From: Ramlibacter sp.
GTDB lineage: Bacteria > Pseudomonadota > Gammaproteobacteria > Burkholderiales > Burkholderiaceae_C
Direction: 5' to 3'
Assembly: GCA_021156245.1 (NCBI GenBank)
Contig: JAJNBO010000129.1
Coordinates: 1-9,951 of the forward strand
Length of the DNA: 9,951 nt
Shown here: piece by piece, positions 1 through 6,986 of the stretch
Position numbering within the stretch: position 1 is the stretch's first letter
Layout of the letters: each line of letters opens with the position of its first letter
Program-made: the position numbers and the translations under genes
Notes under the pieces: generated by a model
Databases searched by the model: none
What the model saw: only the letters and a program-made list of their open reading frames with translations
Told to the model about the DNA's origin: nothing

Positions 1-2
1 TC

Positions 3-1013
3 TCCGCCATCACCCTGGCCCTCATGCTGCTGTCGCTCCTGGGGCTGCTGCGGCCGGCCGCCGCCGGCCGCCGCCTGGTCACCGGACTCACCGCGCTCGG
101 CGCGGCGGTGATCGTGGTCGGCTGGGTGCTGGAACCGGTGCAGTCGCTGGCCCTGAGTTCCGTGGTGGCCGTGGGCGTGGGCAGCGTCATGCTCGTGGTG
201 GCGTTCCGCAGCGCACGGCGGGGCGACCGCCTCGCGTGGACCACCGTTTCCGGCATCTCGTTCATGCTCGTCGCGGTCAGCGGCCTGAGCTGGATCGCGC
301 TGGACCGCACCGTGGCGTGGCCGGTGCATGCTGTCAGCGCCGTGGCGGGCATGGCCTACCTCTCCGTGATGGCGCTTGCATTGTGGGCACGCTACTCGTA
401 CCTGCTCGAACTGGCGGAGGTGATGGCGCACGGACCGAGCTACGACCCCGTGACCCGCATGCGCTCGCACAGCGAGACCGGCCAGCTGGTGGGCGACGTG
501 TTCTTCCGGCGCGACGCCGAAGCCCGGCCCATCGGGGTGATCGCGATCTGCCTGGCCAACCTGTACGCCCTGGAGAACCTGCACGGACGCGCCGCTTTCA
601 ATCACGCCCTCTTCGTGTGTGCCGGCCGCCTGCGCCGCTGCGTGCCGCAGACGGTCGAAATGGGCCGGCTGGGCGACGACGGTTTCCTGTTGCTGGTGCG
701 CAGCACGTCCGACCTGGAGGAACTGCGCATCATGGCGCGGGCCATCCGGGATCGCCTGATGCGGCCGGTGTCCCTGAGCACGAGCAGCGCGCCGGCGTCG
801 CTGGAAGCCGGCGGGACGGCGTGGGTTGCCGAGGTCGGCGTCGGCGTGCTGGCCACCAGCACCGGCGTGCGCCCGTCCCAGGCGGTGACCACGGCCCGGG
901 CGATGGCGCGGACTGCCTGGACGTATCCCAGCCGCCTCGCGTTCTACGACGCGCAAGCCGGCCAGATCGCCGAACTCACCACCCAGCCGGGAAGTCTGGT
1001 CCCCGGGGTCTAG
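3..1013 (+). CDS. Membrane protein with degenerate GGDEF domain, copy 1 (5' partial)
   Basis: The reading frame is open from the window's left edge, and alignment with the downstream paralogue indicates that about 73 N-terminal residues lie outside; the ATG at 24 is therefore probably internal. The visible part holds about five hydrophobic membrane segments, then a cytoplasmic domain that begins at a YDPVTRM motif (equivalent to the DPLTGL entry of GGDEF domains). The signature loop reads GDDGF (672-686) instead of GGDEF, and the metal-binding Asp of the first half is replaced (ICLANLYALEN where the family has a D-x-D-x-F-K-x-I-N-D pattern). I therefore infer a domain that cannot make cyclic di-GMP and may act as a nucleotide-binding or protein-interaction module. 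No RxxD inhibitory site is visible. The signal sensed by the membrane part is unknown. The next gene, 29 bases downstream, is a paralogue. Confidence 0.85.
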   Translation, partial: SAITLALMLLSLLGLLRPAAAGRRLVTGLTALGAAVIVVGWVLEPVQSLALSSVVAVGVGSVMLVVAFRSARRGDRLAWTTVSGISFMLVAVSGLSWIALDRTVAWPVHAVSAVAGMAYLSVMALALWARYSYLLELAEVMAHGPSYDPVTRMRSHSETGQLVGDVFFRRDAEARPIGVIAICLANLYALENLHGRAAFNHALFVCAGRLRRCVPQTVEMGRLGDDGFLLLVRSTSDLEELRIMARAIRDRLMRPVSLSTSSAPASLEAGGTAWVAEVGVGVLATSTGVRPSQAVTTARAMARTAWTYPSRLAFYDAQAGQIAELTTQPGSLVPGV

Positions 1014-1030
1014 TTCCCTCGTCTTTGCGC

Positions 1031-1036
1031 TATCGT
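1031..1036 (+). promoter_or_regulatory. Possible -10 element (TATCGT) just before copy 2
   Basis: The sequence GCGCTATCGT sits 6 bases before the ATG at 1043 and matches 4 of 6 positions of TATAAT. If used, transcription would begin at or near the A of the start codon, giving a leaderless mRNA, which would fit the absence of a ribosome binding site. No convincing -35 hexamer is seen 16-18 bases upstream, so this is weak. Read-through from copy 1 is the alternative. Confidence 0.25.
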
Positions 1037-1042
1037 CCCCGG

Positions 1043-2248
1043 ATGGACAGGTTGGCGGCGGGTTTCTGGGGCGCTTTCTTCTGCACGGCCACGCTGATGC
1101 TGGTGATCTCGCTCGCCGCCTTTGCGAGGTCGCAGCGCCGGGTCGCGCTCATGGCCGGCCTGACGTCGCTCACTTCCGCCGCATTCGTGGTGGCCTACCT
1201 GGGCTGGCTGCCGATCGAGGGCGCGGCCGAGGCAAGGGTGCTGGCCCACGTCGCCGTCGGCAGCGCCGTGGGCCTGGCGGTGATGCTGATGTCCACCTTC
1301 GGCCTGCTGCGCGAGCGCACCACCGGTCGGGCGGCGCTGGGGCTCCTGATGATCGCCGCCGCGCTGGTGCTGGTTGTCGGCTGGATGCTCGATGCGGGGA
1401 CGGCGCTTGCCATCAGCTCGATGGGCGCGTTCGGGGTGGGCGCCGCGATGCTGGTCGTCACCGTCCGCGGCGCCCGGCGCGGTGACCGCGGTGGCTGGTC
1501 CTTCGTGGCCGGCCTCGTGTGCATGCTCGTCGCCATCGCCACCCTGAGCTGGATCGCGCTCACGCGCACAACGGCCTGGCCGGTACATGCCGTTGCAGCG
1601 CTGGCCGGCATCGCCTACCTGTGCGTGATCGCGGGCGTGCTGTGGGCGCGTTACTCCTACCTGCTGGAGCTGGCGGAGGTGATGGCGCACGGCCCCAGCT
1701 ACGACCCGGTGACGCGCATGCGGTCGCACAGCGAAACCGGCCAGATGGTGGGGGAGGCGTTCTTCGGGCGCGCCGCCGAGGCGCGGCCGATCGGGGTCAT
1801 TGCCATTTGCATAGGCAACCTCTATGCACTGGAGAACCTCCATGGCCGTGCCGCGTTCAACCATGCGCTGTTCATCTGCGCGGGGCGCCTGCGCCGCTGC
1901 GTGCCGCAGAACGTCGAGATGGGACGGCTGGGCGAAGACGGCTTCCTGTTGCTGATGCGCAGCCCCCCGGAGCTGGACGGCCTGGCCCGGATGGCCGCGA
2001 ACATCCACGAGCGGCTGGCGCGGCCCGTCACGTTGAGCACGCGCCGGGACCCCGCGGGCCTGGACGGGCCGAGCACGTCGTGGGTCGCCGAAGCCGGCGT
2101 CGGCGTGCTGCTCACGAACACCCAGGCGCGCCCTTCCCACGCGGTCGCGACGGCGCGGGCCATGGCGCGCACGGCCTGGAGCTATCCCAGCCGGCTGGCC
2201 TTCTTCGATCCGGAAGCGGGGCAGATCGCGGAGCTCTCGCCCGCCTGA
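1043..2248 (+). CDS. Seven-helix membrane protein with degenerate GGDEF domain, copy 2
   Basis: This is a complete 401-residue protein. Hydrophobic segments lie near residues 7-27, 35-55, 66-89, 97-115, 121-141, 151-171 and 180-201, giving about seven membrane helices, followed by a GGDEF-like domain from about 220 to 390. The signature loop is GEDGF (1931-1945) in place of GGDEF, and the usual metal and GTP ligands of the first half are missing, so diguanylate cyclase activity is unlikely. The ATG at 1043 is chosen because the protein then begins directly before the first helix and matches the expected family length; the frame is open further upstream, but only as an overprint of copy 1. No Shine-Dalgarno sequence precedes the start. 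From the last helix through the GEDGF loop it differs from copy 1 at about 11 of 108 residues, while the membrane parts are much more divergent. Its function is otherwise unknown. Confidence 0.85.
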   Translation: MDRLAAGFWGAFFCTATLMLVISLAAFARSQRRVALMAGLTSLTSAAFVVAYLGWLPIEGAAEARVLAHVAVGSAVGLAVMLMSTFGLLRERTTGRAALGLLMIAAALVLVVGWMLDAGTALAISSMGAFGVGAAMLVVTVRGARRGDRGGWSFVAGLVCMLVAIATLSWIALTRTTAWPVHAVAALAGIAYLCVIAGVLWARYSYLLELAEVMAHGPSYDPVTRMRSHSETGQMVGEAFFGRAAEARPIGVIAICIGNLYALENLHGRAAFNHALFICAGRLRRCVPQNVEMGRLGEDGFLLLMRSPPELDGLARMAANIHERLARPVTLSTRRDPAGLDGPSTSWVAEAGVGVLLTNTQARPSHAVATARAMARTAWSYPSRLAFFDPEAGQIAELSPA

Positions 2249-2263
2249 AGCCGCGCGGCGCGG

Positions 2264-2269
2264 GATAAT
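2264..2269 (+). promoter_or_regulatory. Probable hrpA promoter -10 element (GATAAT)
   Basis: GATAAT lies in the 46-base gap between copy 2 and hrpA and matches TATAAT at 5 of 6 positions in very GC-rich surroundings. It would place the transcript start near 2276, leaving a leader of about 19 bases before the TTG start codon. There is no recognisable -35 at the standard spacing. Confidence 0.4.
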
Positions 2270-2294
2270 CACGGACTTTGCCCGCCGTGCCGTC

Positions 2295-5200
2295 TTGCCT
2301 GCCCCGCTGAACATCACCTTTCCCGAAAGCCTGCCCGTCTCCGCGCGGCGCGAGGAGATCATGGCCGCGATGGCGGCGAACCAGGTGGTGATCGTCTGCG
2401 GCGAAACGGGCTCCGGCAAGACCACCCAGTTGCCGAAGATCGCCCTGGCCATGGGCCGCGGCAAGCTGAACGCGCCTTCCGGCAAGCCCGGGCAGCTGAT
2501 CGGCCACACGCAGCCGCGGCGCATCGCCGCCTCCAGCGTGGCCAAGCGCATCGCCCAGGAGCTGGAGACACCGCTGGGCGAGGTGGTCGGCTACAAGGTC
2601 CGCTTCCAGGACCGGCTGGCGCGCGACGCTTCCGTGAAGCTGATGACGGACGGCATCCTGCTGGCGGAGACCCAGTCGGATCCGCTGCTGAAGGCCTACG
2701 ACACCATCATCATCGACGAGGCGCACGAGCGCAGCCTCAACATCGACTTCCTGCTCGGCTACCTGCGGCAGCTGCTGCCGCGCCGGCCCGACCTGAAGAT
2801 CGTGGTGACCTCGGCGACCATCGACGCGGAGCGGTTCGCGCAGCACTTCGCCTCTGCCAAGGGGCCGGCGCCCGTCATCTACGTGTCGGGCCGCATGTTC
2901 CCGGTGGAGCAGCGCTGGCATCCCTTCGAGGAGTCGCGCGAGTTCGACCTGAACGACGCCATCGCGGATGCGGTGGACGAGCTGTGGCGTGGCAACGCTC
3001 CCGGCGACATCCTCGTGTTCCTGCCGGGCGAGCGCGAGATCCGCGAGGCGACCGACCACCTGCGCAAGCACCTCGCGCACGACCCGCTGACCCGCAACGC
3101 CGAAGTGCTGCCGCTGTTCGCGCGCCTGTCGCAGGCGGAGCAGGACAGGGTGTTCGACGGCCACTCCGGACGGCGCATCGTGCTGGCCACCAACGTGGCC
3201 GAGACCTCGCTCACCGTGCCCGGCATCCGCTACGTGATCGACACGGGCACGGCGCGCGTGAAGCGCTACAGTTTCAGGAGCAAGGTGGAGCAGCTGCTGG
3301 TGGAGCCGGTCAGCCAGGCCGCCGCCAACCAGCGGGCCGGCCGCTGCGGCCGCGTCGCCAACGGCATCTGCATCCGCCTGTACGACGAGAAGGACTTCGC
3401 CGGCCGGCCGCGTTTCACCAATCCCGAGATCCTGCGTTCTTCGCTGGCCGGGGTGATCCTGCGGATGAAGTCGCTGCACCTCGGTGTCGTGGAGGAGTTT
3501 CCCTTCATCGACCCGCCTTCCCGGCGCGCCATCGCCGACGGTTACCAGCTGCTCAACGAACTTGGCGCGGTGGACGACGACAACGAGCTCACGCCCATGG
3601 GCGCCGAGCTCGCCCGCCTGCCGCTCGACCCTCGCGTCGGCCGGATGATCCTGGAGGCGCGCGGGCGCGGCGCGCTGCACGAAGTGCTGGTGATCGCCTC
3701 GGCGCTCGCGCTGCAGGACGTGCGCGACCGGCCGATGGAGCTGCAGGCGCAGGCCGACCAGCAGCACGCCAAGTTCGACGACGAGAAGAGCGAGTTCTCC
3801 GGGTACCTGCGCCTGTGGCAATGGCTCGACGAAGCGCGGGGCGGACACGGCAAGGATCACAAGCTGTCGAATCGCCAGTACGAGCAGCTGCTGCGGCAGA
3901 ACTTCATCAACGTGCGGCGCGTGCGCGAATGGAGGGACGTGCACAGCCAGCTGCTGACGGTCGTGACCGAGCACAAGTGGCGGCTGAACGACCAGCCTGC
4001 CAGCTACGAGCAGCTGCACAAGTCCATGCTCTCGGGCCTCCTGGGCAACCTCGGATTCAAGCTGGAGGACGACGAGGCGTATCTCGGCGCGCGCGGCATC
4101 AAGTTCTACCGCCACCCCGGCGCGCACCTGAAGAAGCGGCCGGGCCGCTGGATCGTCTGCGCGGAGCTGGTGGAGACCACGCGCCTGTTCGGCCGCGGCA
4201 TCGCCAACATCGAGCCGCAGTGGGTGGAGGAAGTGGCGGAGCACCTGCTGAAGAAGCAGCTGCTGGACCCGCACTGGGAGAAGAAGGCGGCCGAGGTGGT
4301 GTCGCTGGAGCGCGCCACCCTGTACGGCCTGGTGATCTATAGCGGCCGCCGCGTGCCTTTCGCCCGCGCCGACCTGCAGGGCGCGCGCGAGATCTTCCTG
4401 CGCGAAGGGCTCGTCGCGGGGCAGTGGGAGACGAAGCTGCCCTTCCTGGCCGCGAACCAGAAGCTGGTGAAGCAGGTCGAGGAACTCGAGCACAAGTCCC
4501 GGCGCCAGGACGTGCTGGTGGACGAAGAACTGATCTACGCGTTCTACGACCAGCAGGTGCCGAAGGACGTGTACAGCGGGGCAACCTTCGAGCGCTGGTA
4601 CCGCGAGGCCAGCCGTGGCAAGCCGGAGCTGTTGAAGCTCACGCGGGACGAGCTGATGCGGCACGAGGCCGCCGGCATCACCAGCAACGCCTTCCCCAAG
4701 ACCGTGAAACTCGGGGGCGTCGACTGCACGGCCACCTACCTCCACGAGCCCGGCGACCCGCGCGATGGCGTCACCGTCACGGTGCCGCTGTTCGTACTCA
4801 ATCAGGTGAGCGAGGAGCGGGCCGAGTGGCTGGTGCCCGGCATGTTGAAGGACAAGGTCCAGGCCTTGCTGAAAAGCCTGCCCCAGAAGCCCCGCTCGCG
4901 GTTCGTGCCGCTGCCGGAGTCCGCGACCCGCATCGCCGGTGAACTCGCCGCCCCCGAACGCTGGAGCCGTGGCGGGTTGACCGACGTGCTGCTCAAGGTG
5001 GTGCGCGATGCGACCAGCCTCGACGTCAAGCGCACGGACTTCAAGCTGGACATGGTGCCGCCGCACCTGTTCATGAACTTCCGCGTGGTGGACGACACCG
5101 GACGCCAGCTGGGCATGGGCCGCAACCTCGGTGCGCTGAAGGCGGAGCTGGGCGCGCAGGCGCGCGGCGCGTTCCAGGCCCTGGCGGGATTGAAGGTGCC

Positions 5201-6188
5201 GGCGGCGGGCGCGGAAGTTTCTCCCTCCCCCTCTGAGGGAGGGCGGGGCGGGGGCGCTTCGTGGCGAGCGGAGAACAGGGCCAGCCCGCCTCCCGGCCTC
5301 GCACCAAAGGGCGGAGGAGGAAGCCCCGCCGCTGCCGCCGAACAGAGGTTCACCGCCTGGACCTTCGGTGAACTCCCCGAGCTGATGGAAATCCGCAAGG
5401 GCGGCACCAGCCTGGTGGGCTTCCCGGCGCTGATCGACAAGGGCGATGCGGTCACCATCGAGGTGTTCGACGAGCCGGACGTCGCAGCCATGAAGCATCG
5501 GGCGGGTTTGCGGCGCCTGTTCGCGCTGCAGCTTCGCGACGCGCTCAAGTACCTCGAGAAGAACATCCCCGACCTGCAGAAGATGGCCGTCGCCTTCATG
5601 CCGATCGGGACGATGGAGGAGTTGCGCGAGCAGGTCATCGAGGTCGCGCTGGAGCGCGCCTTCCTGCTCGACCCGTTGCCTGCCAACGCGGCCGATTTCC
5701 AGCGGCGCGTGGACGAGGGGCGCGGCCGGCTGACGCTGATCGCCAATGAGGTCGCCCGCCTCGCCACCACCATCCTGGCCGACTACGCGGCGGCCGCGCG
5801 CAAGATCAAGGACACCAAGAACCAGCCGGAGGCCACCGCCGACGCCACCCAGCAGCTGCAGCGGCTCATGCCCAAGCAGTTCCTCGCGGGCACGCCCTGG
5901 CCCCGGCTGCAGCACCTTCCACGGTATCTGAAGGGCATCGTGCTGCGGCTGGACAAGGTGCGCGCCGATCCGGCACGGGATGCGGCGCGCCTGGCAGAGC
6001 TGCGTCCCCAGGAACAACGGTTCTGGCGGCTCGTGGCCGAGCGCAAGGGGGCCGTGGATGACCGGATGGAAGACCTGCGCTGGCTGCTGGAGGAGTTGCG
6101 CATCAGCTTCTTCGCGCAGGAGCTGCGGACGCCCCAGCCGGTCAGCATCAAGCGGCTGCAGAAGGTCTGGGAACAGCTGCAAAGCTGA
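2295..6188 (+). CDS. hrpA: ATP-dependent RNA helicase HrpA (DEAH-box)
   Basis: This 1297-residue protein has the full DEAH/RHA helicase core: Walker A GETGSGKT (residues 36-43), motif Ia HTQPRR (71-76), DEAH (141-144), SAT (173-175), motif V TNVAETS (299-305) and motif VI QRAGRCGR (346-353). Helicase-associated and OB-like regions follow, then the long HrpA-specific C-terminal region (DUF3418), which runs to an intact family-type end. HrpA is a cytoplasmic 3'-5' RNA helicase; E. coli HrpA has been linked to rescue of collided ribosomes and to mRNA processing. The start is a TTG: no ATG or GTG is available in frame upstream, and the next in-frame ATG (2361) lies just before Walker A. Homology with the E. 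coli protein begins at residues 5-16, so the roughly 70-residue N-terminal extension of E. coli HrpA is absent. No Shine-Dalgarno sequence precedes it. Residues about 974-1014 are an insert relative to E. coli, described separately. Confidence 0.97.
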   Translation: MPAPLNITFPESLPVSARREEIMAAMAANQVVIVCGETGSGKTTQLPKIALAMGRGKLNAPSGKPGQLIGHTQPRRIAASSVAKRIAQELETPLGEVVGYKVRFQDRLARDASVKLMTDGILLAETQSDPLLKAYDTIIIDEAHERSLNIDFLLGYLRQLLPRRPDLKIVVTSATIDAERFAQHFASAKGPAPVIYVSGRMFPVEQRWHPFEESREFDLNDAIADAVDELWRGNAPGDILVFLPGEREIREATDHLRKHLAHDPLTRNAEVLPLFARLSQAEQDRVFDGHSGRRIVLATNVAETSLTVPGIRYVIDTGTARVKRYSFRSKVEQLLVEPVSQAAANQRAGRCGRVANGICIRLYDEKDFAGRPRFTNPEILRSSLAGVILRMKSLHLGVVEEFPFIDPPSRRAIADGYQLLNELGAVDDDNELTPMGAELARLPLDPRVGRMILEARGRGALHEVLVIASALALQDVRDRPMELQAQADQQHAKFDDEKSEFSGYLRLWQWLDEARGGHGKDHKLSNRQYEQLLRQNFINVRRVREWRDVHSQLLTVVTEHKWRLNDQPASYEQLHKSMLSGLLGNLGFKLEDDEAYLGARGIKFYRHPGAHLKKRPGRWIVCAELVETTRLFGRGIANIEPQWVEEVAEHLLKKQLLDPHWEKKAAEVVSLERATLYGLVIYSGRRVPFARADLQGAREIFLREGLVAGQWETKLPFLAANQKLVKQVEELEHKSRRQDVLVDEELIYAFYDQQVPKDVYSGATFERWYREASRGKPELLKLTRDELMRHEAAGITSNAFPKTVKLGGVDCTATYLHEPGDPRDGVTVTVPLFVLNQVSEERAEWLVPGMLKDKVQALLKSLPQKPRSRFVPLPESATRIAGELAAPERWSRGGLTDVLLKVVRDATSLDVKRTDFKLDMVPPHLFMNFRVVDDTGRQLGMGRNLGALKAELGAQARGAFQALAGLKVPAAGAEVSPSPSEGGRGGGASWRAENRASPPPGLAPKGGGGSPAAAAEQRFTAWTFGELPELMEIRKGGTSLVGFPALIDKGDAVTIEVFDEPDVAAMKHRAGLRRLFALQLRDALKYLEKNIPDLQKMAVAFMPIGTMEELREQVIEVALERAFLLDPLPANAADFQRRVDEGRGRLTLIANEVARLATTILADYAAAARKIKDTKNQPEATADATQQLQRLMPKQFLAGTPWPRLQHLPRYLKGIVLRLDKVRADPARDAARLAELRPQEQRFWRLVAERKGAVDDRMEDLRWLLEELRISFFAQELRTPQPVSIKRLQKVWEQLQS
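5217..5338 (+). repeat. Palindrome-rich repeat-like insert inside hrpA
   Basis: This stretch differs sharply from the surrounding gene. It begins with a pyrimidine-rich/purine-rich hairpin (CCCTCCC at 5223-5229 pairing with GGGAGGG at 5237-5243) and ends in a purine-rich tract (GGGCGGAGGAGGAAG), which resembles an imperfect reverse complement of its start. It encodes a Ser/Pro/Gly-rich segment of about 40 residues without counterpart in E. coli HrpA, joining the well-conserved text on each side (a FQALAGLKVP flank before, WTFGELPE after). It looks like an intergenic repeat family member that entered the gene in frame and is tolerated as a linker. Family membership is from memory of similar GC-rich intergenic repeats and needs a genome-wide search. 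The boundaries are approximate to within about 10 bases. Confidence 0.6.
5237..5254 (+). other. G-quadruplex motif in the hrpA coding strand
   Basis: The sequence GGGAGGGCGGGGCGGGGG has four runs of three or more G separated by single bases, the most favourable loop length known for parallel quadruplexes. It is on the coding strand, so it would be present in the mRNA. Its first two runs also form the 3' arm of the hairpin at 5223-5243, so hairpin and quadruplex would be mutually exclusive. Confidence 0.6.
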
Positions 6189-6271
6189 CGGCAAGCCGCC
6201 TTCGAACGCTGGATTTCGGTAGAAAGCCGGATACCGGCAAGTCCGCGTGCGGGCTACCGTGGGTCATCACC

Positions 6272-6276
6272 AGGGG
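6272..6276 (+). promoter_or_regulatory. Ribosome binding site of the Rieske gene
   Basis: AGGGG lies 7 bases before the ATG at 6284 and supports that start. It is the clearest Shine-Dalgarno sequence on the plus strand of the window. The 95-base gap after hrpA (6189-6283) also has a small GCCGG-ATA-CCGGC hairpin without a T-tract, so no terminator is called there, and I see no convincing promoter. Confidence 0.7.
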
Positions 6277-6283
6277 TTTTGCC

Positions 6284-6976
6284 ATGGATCGACGTGGATT
6301 TCTCGAGTGCACCGCCGGCCTCTCCGCCGCGGCCAGCTTGCCGGCGTGGGCCGCCAATGCCATGCCGAAGGAATACGGGCGGGCGCTGCTCGTGAACGAG
6401 CGCGGCGATCCCCTGCGCGCCGCCGAGCTGAAGCCGCAGCTGAACTACGTCTTTCATTATCCGTTCGAGGCGACGCCGGTGTTCCTGCTGGACCTGGGCC
6501 GGCCGGTGGCGGGGCACGCGCTGGTGACGCAGGATCGCCAAACCTACAACTGGCCCGGGGGGGTGGGGCGCAACCGCAGCATCGTCGCCTTCTCCGCGAT
6601 CTGCGCGCACCAGCTGGTGTACCCGACCAGGGAAGTGAGCTTCATCAGCTTCCGCAAGACGCGCGCGCAGCGCGGCGTGCAGGATGGCTTGATCCACTGC
6701 TGCGCGGAGCACAGCCAGTACGACCCGGCCAAAGGGGCGCAGGTGCTGTCGGGACCGGCCAAGCAACCGCTGTGCGCCGTGCTCCTGGCGCATGACGCCA
6801 AGGCGGACACGCTCACGGCCTACGGAACGCTGGGCGGGGAGCTGTTCGACGAGTTCTTCCGCAAGTACGAGATGAAGCTGTCGCTGGACGTCGGCGCGAA
6901 GGCGAAGAACGCGGTGAAGGGACAGTCCGTCGTGCGCGAGCTCGACAAGTTCTGCCGGAACTCCATCCAGTGCTAG
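6284..6976 (+). CDS. Tat-exported Rieske-type [2Fe-2S] protein
   Basis: The 230-residue protein opens with a twin-arginine signal (DRRGFLE at residues 2-8, a hydrophobic stretch, and an AWA-AN cleavage site near residue 23), so it is probably exported folded, with its cluster, to the periplasm. Rieske box I is C107-x-H109 (CAH) and box II is C140-x2-H143 (CAEH, followed by SQYDP, which resembles the HGSxYD ending of classical boxes). The boxes are separated by 30 residues, about twice the usual spacing. The second cysteines that form the disulfide in bc1-type Rieske proteins are absent; C139 directly beside C140 is an alternative ligand. The length and the lack of a catalytic domain suggest an electron-transfer subunit rather than an oxygenase. 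No partner enzyme is encoded nearby, so the redox partner is unknown. It converges on the aminotransferase gene with 10 bases between stops. Confidence 0.85.
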   Translation: MDRRGFLECTAGLSAAASLPAWAANAMPKEYGRALLVNERGDPLRAAELKPQLNYVFHYPFEATPVFLLDLGRPVAGHALVTQDRQTYNWPGGVGRNRSIVAFSAICAHQLVYPTREVSFISFRKTRAQRGVQDGLIHCCAEHSQYDPAKGAQVLSGPAKQPLCAVLLAHDAKADTLTAYGTLGGELFDEFFRKYEMKLSLDVGAKAKNAVKGQSVVRELDKFCRNSIQC

Positions 6977-6986
6977 TTGCGCGCGC

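Noticed and set aside
2251..2263. CCGCG-CGG-CGCGG hairpin after the second membrane protein as a terminator
   Set aside because: Short stem with a 3-base loop and no T-tract; it also overlaps the spacer of the likely hrpA promoter, and such pairs are common by chance at this GC content.
1010..2551. 513-residue minus-strand frame opposite the second membrane protein
   Set aside because: Arg/Ala/Gln/His-rich shadow of a real gene with convincing membrane helices and a paralogue; no start signal or family resemblance.
2112..6194. 1360-residue open frame on the minus strand opposite hrpA
   Set aside because: It mirrors the codon pattern of hrpA on the other strand, has His/Arg/Leu-rich low-information sequence with no recognisable domain, and is typical of antisense frames in high-GC genes.
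6226..6238. GCCGG-ATA-CCGGC hairpin after hrpA as a terminator
   Set aside because: The stem is only 5 bp and no T-tract follows on either strand.
6557..6563. Run of seven G in the Rieske gene as a phase-variation tract
   Set aside because: Seven bases is short for slippage switching in a GC-rich genome, and the encoded PGGVG lies in well-behaved protein sequence; there is also no fourth G-run for a quadruplex.
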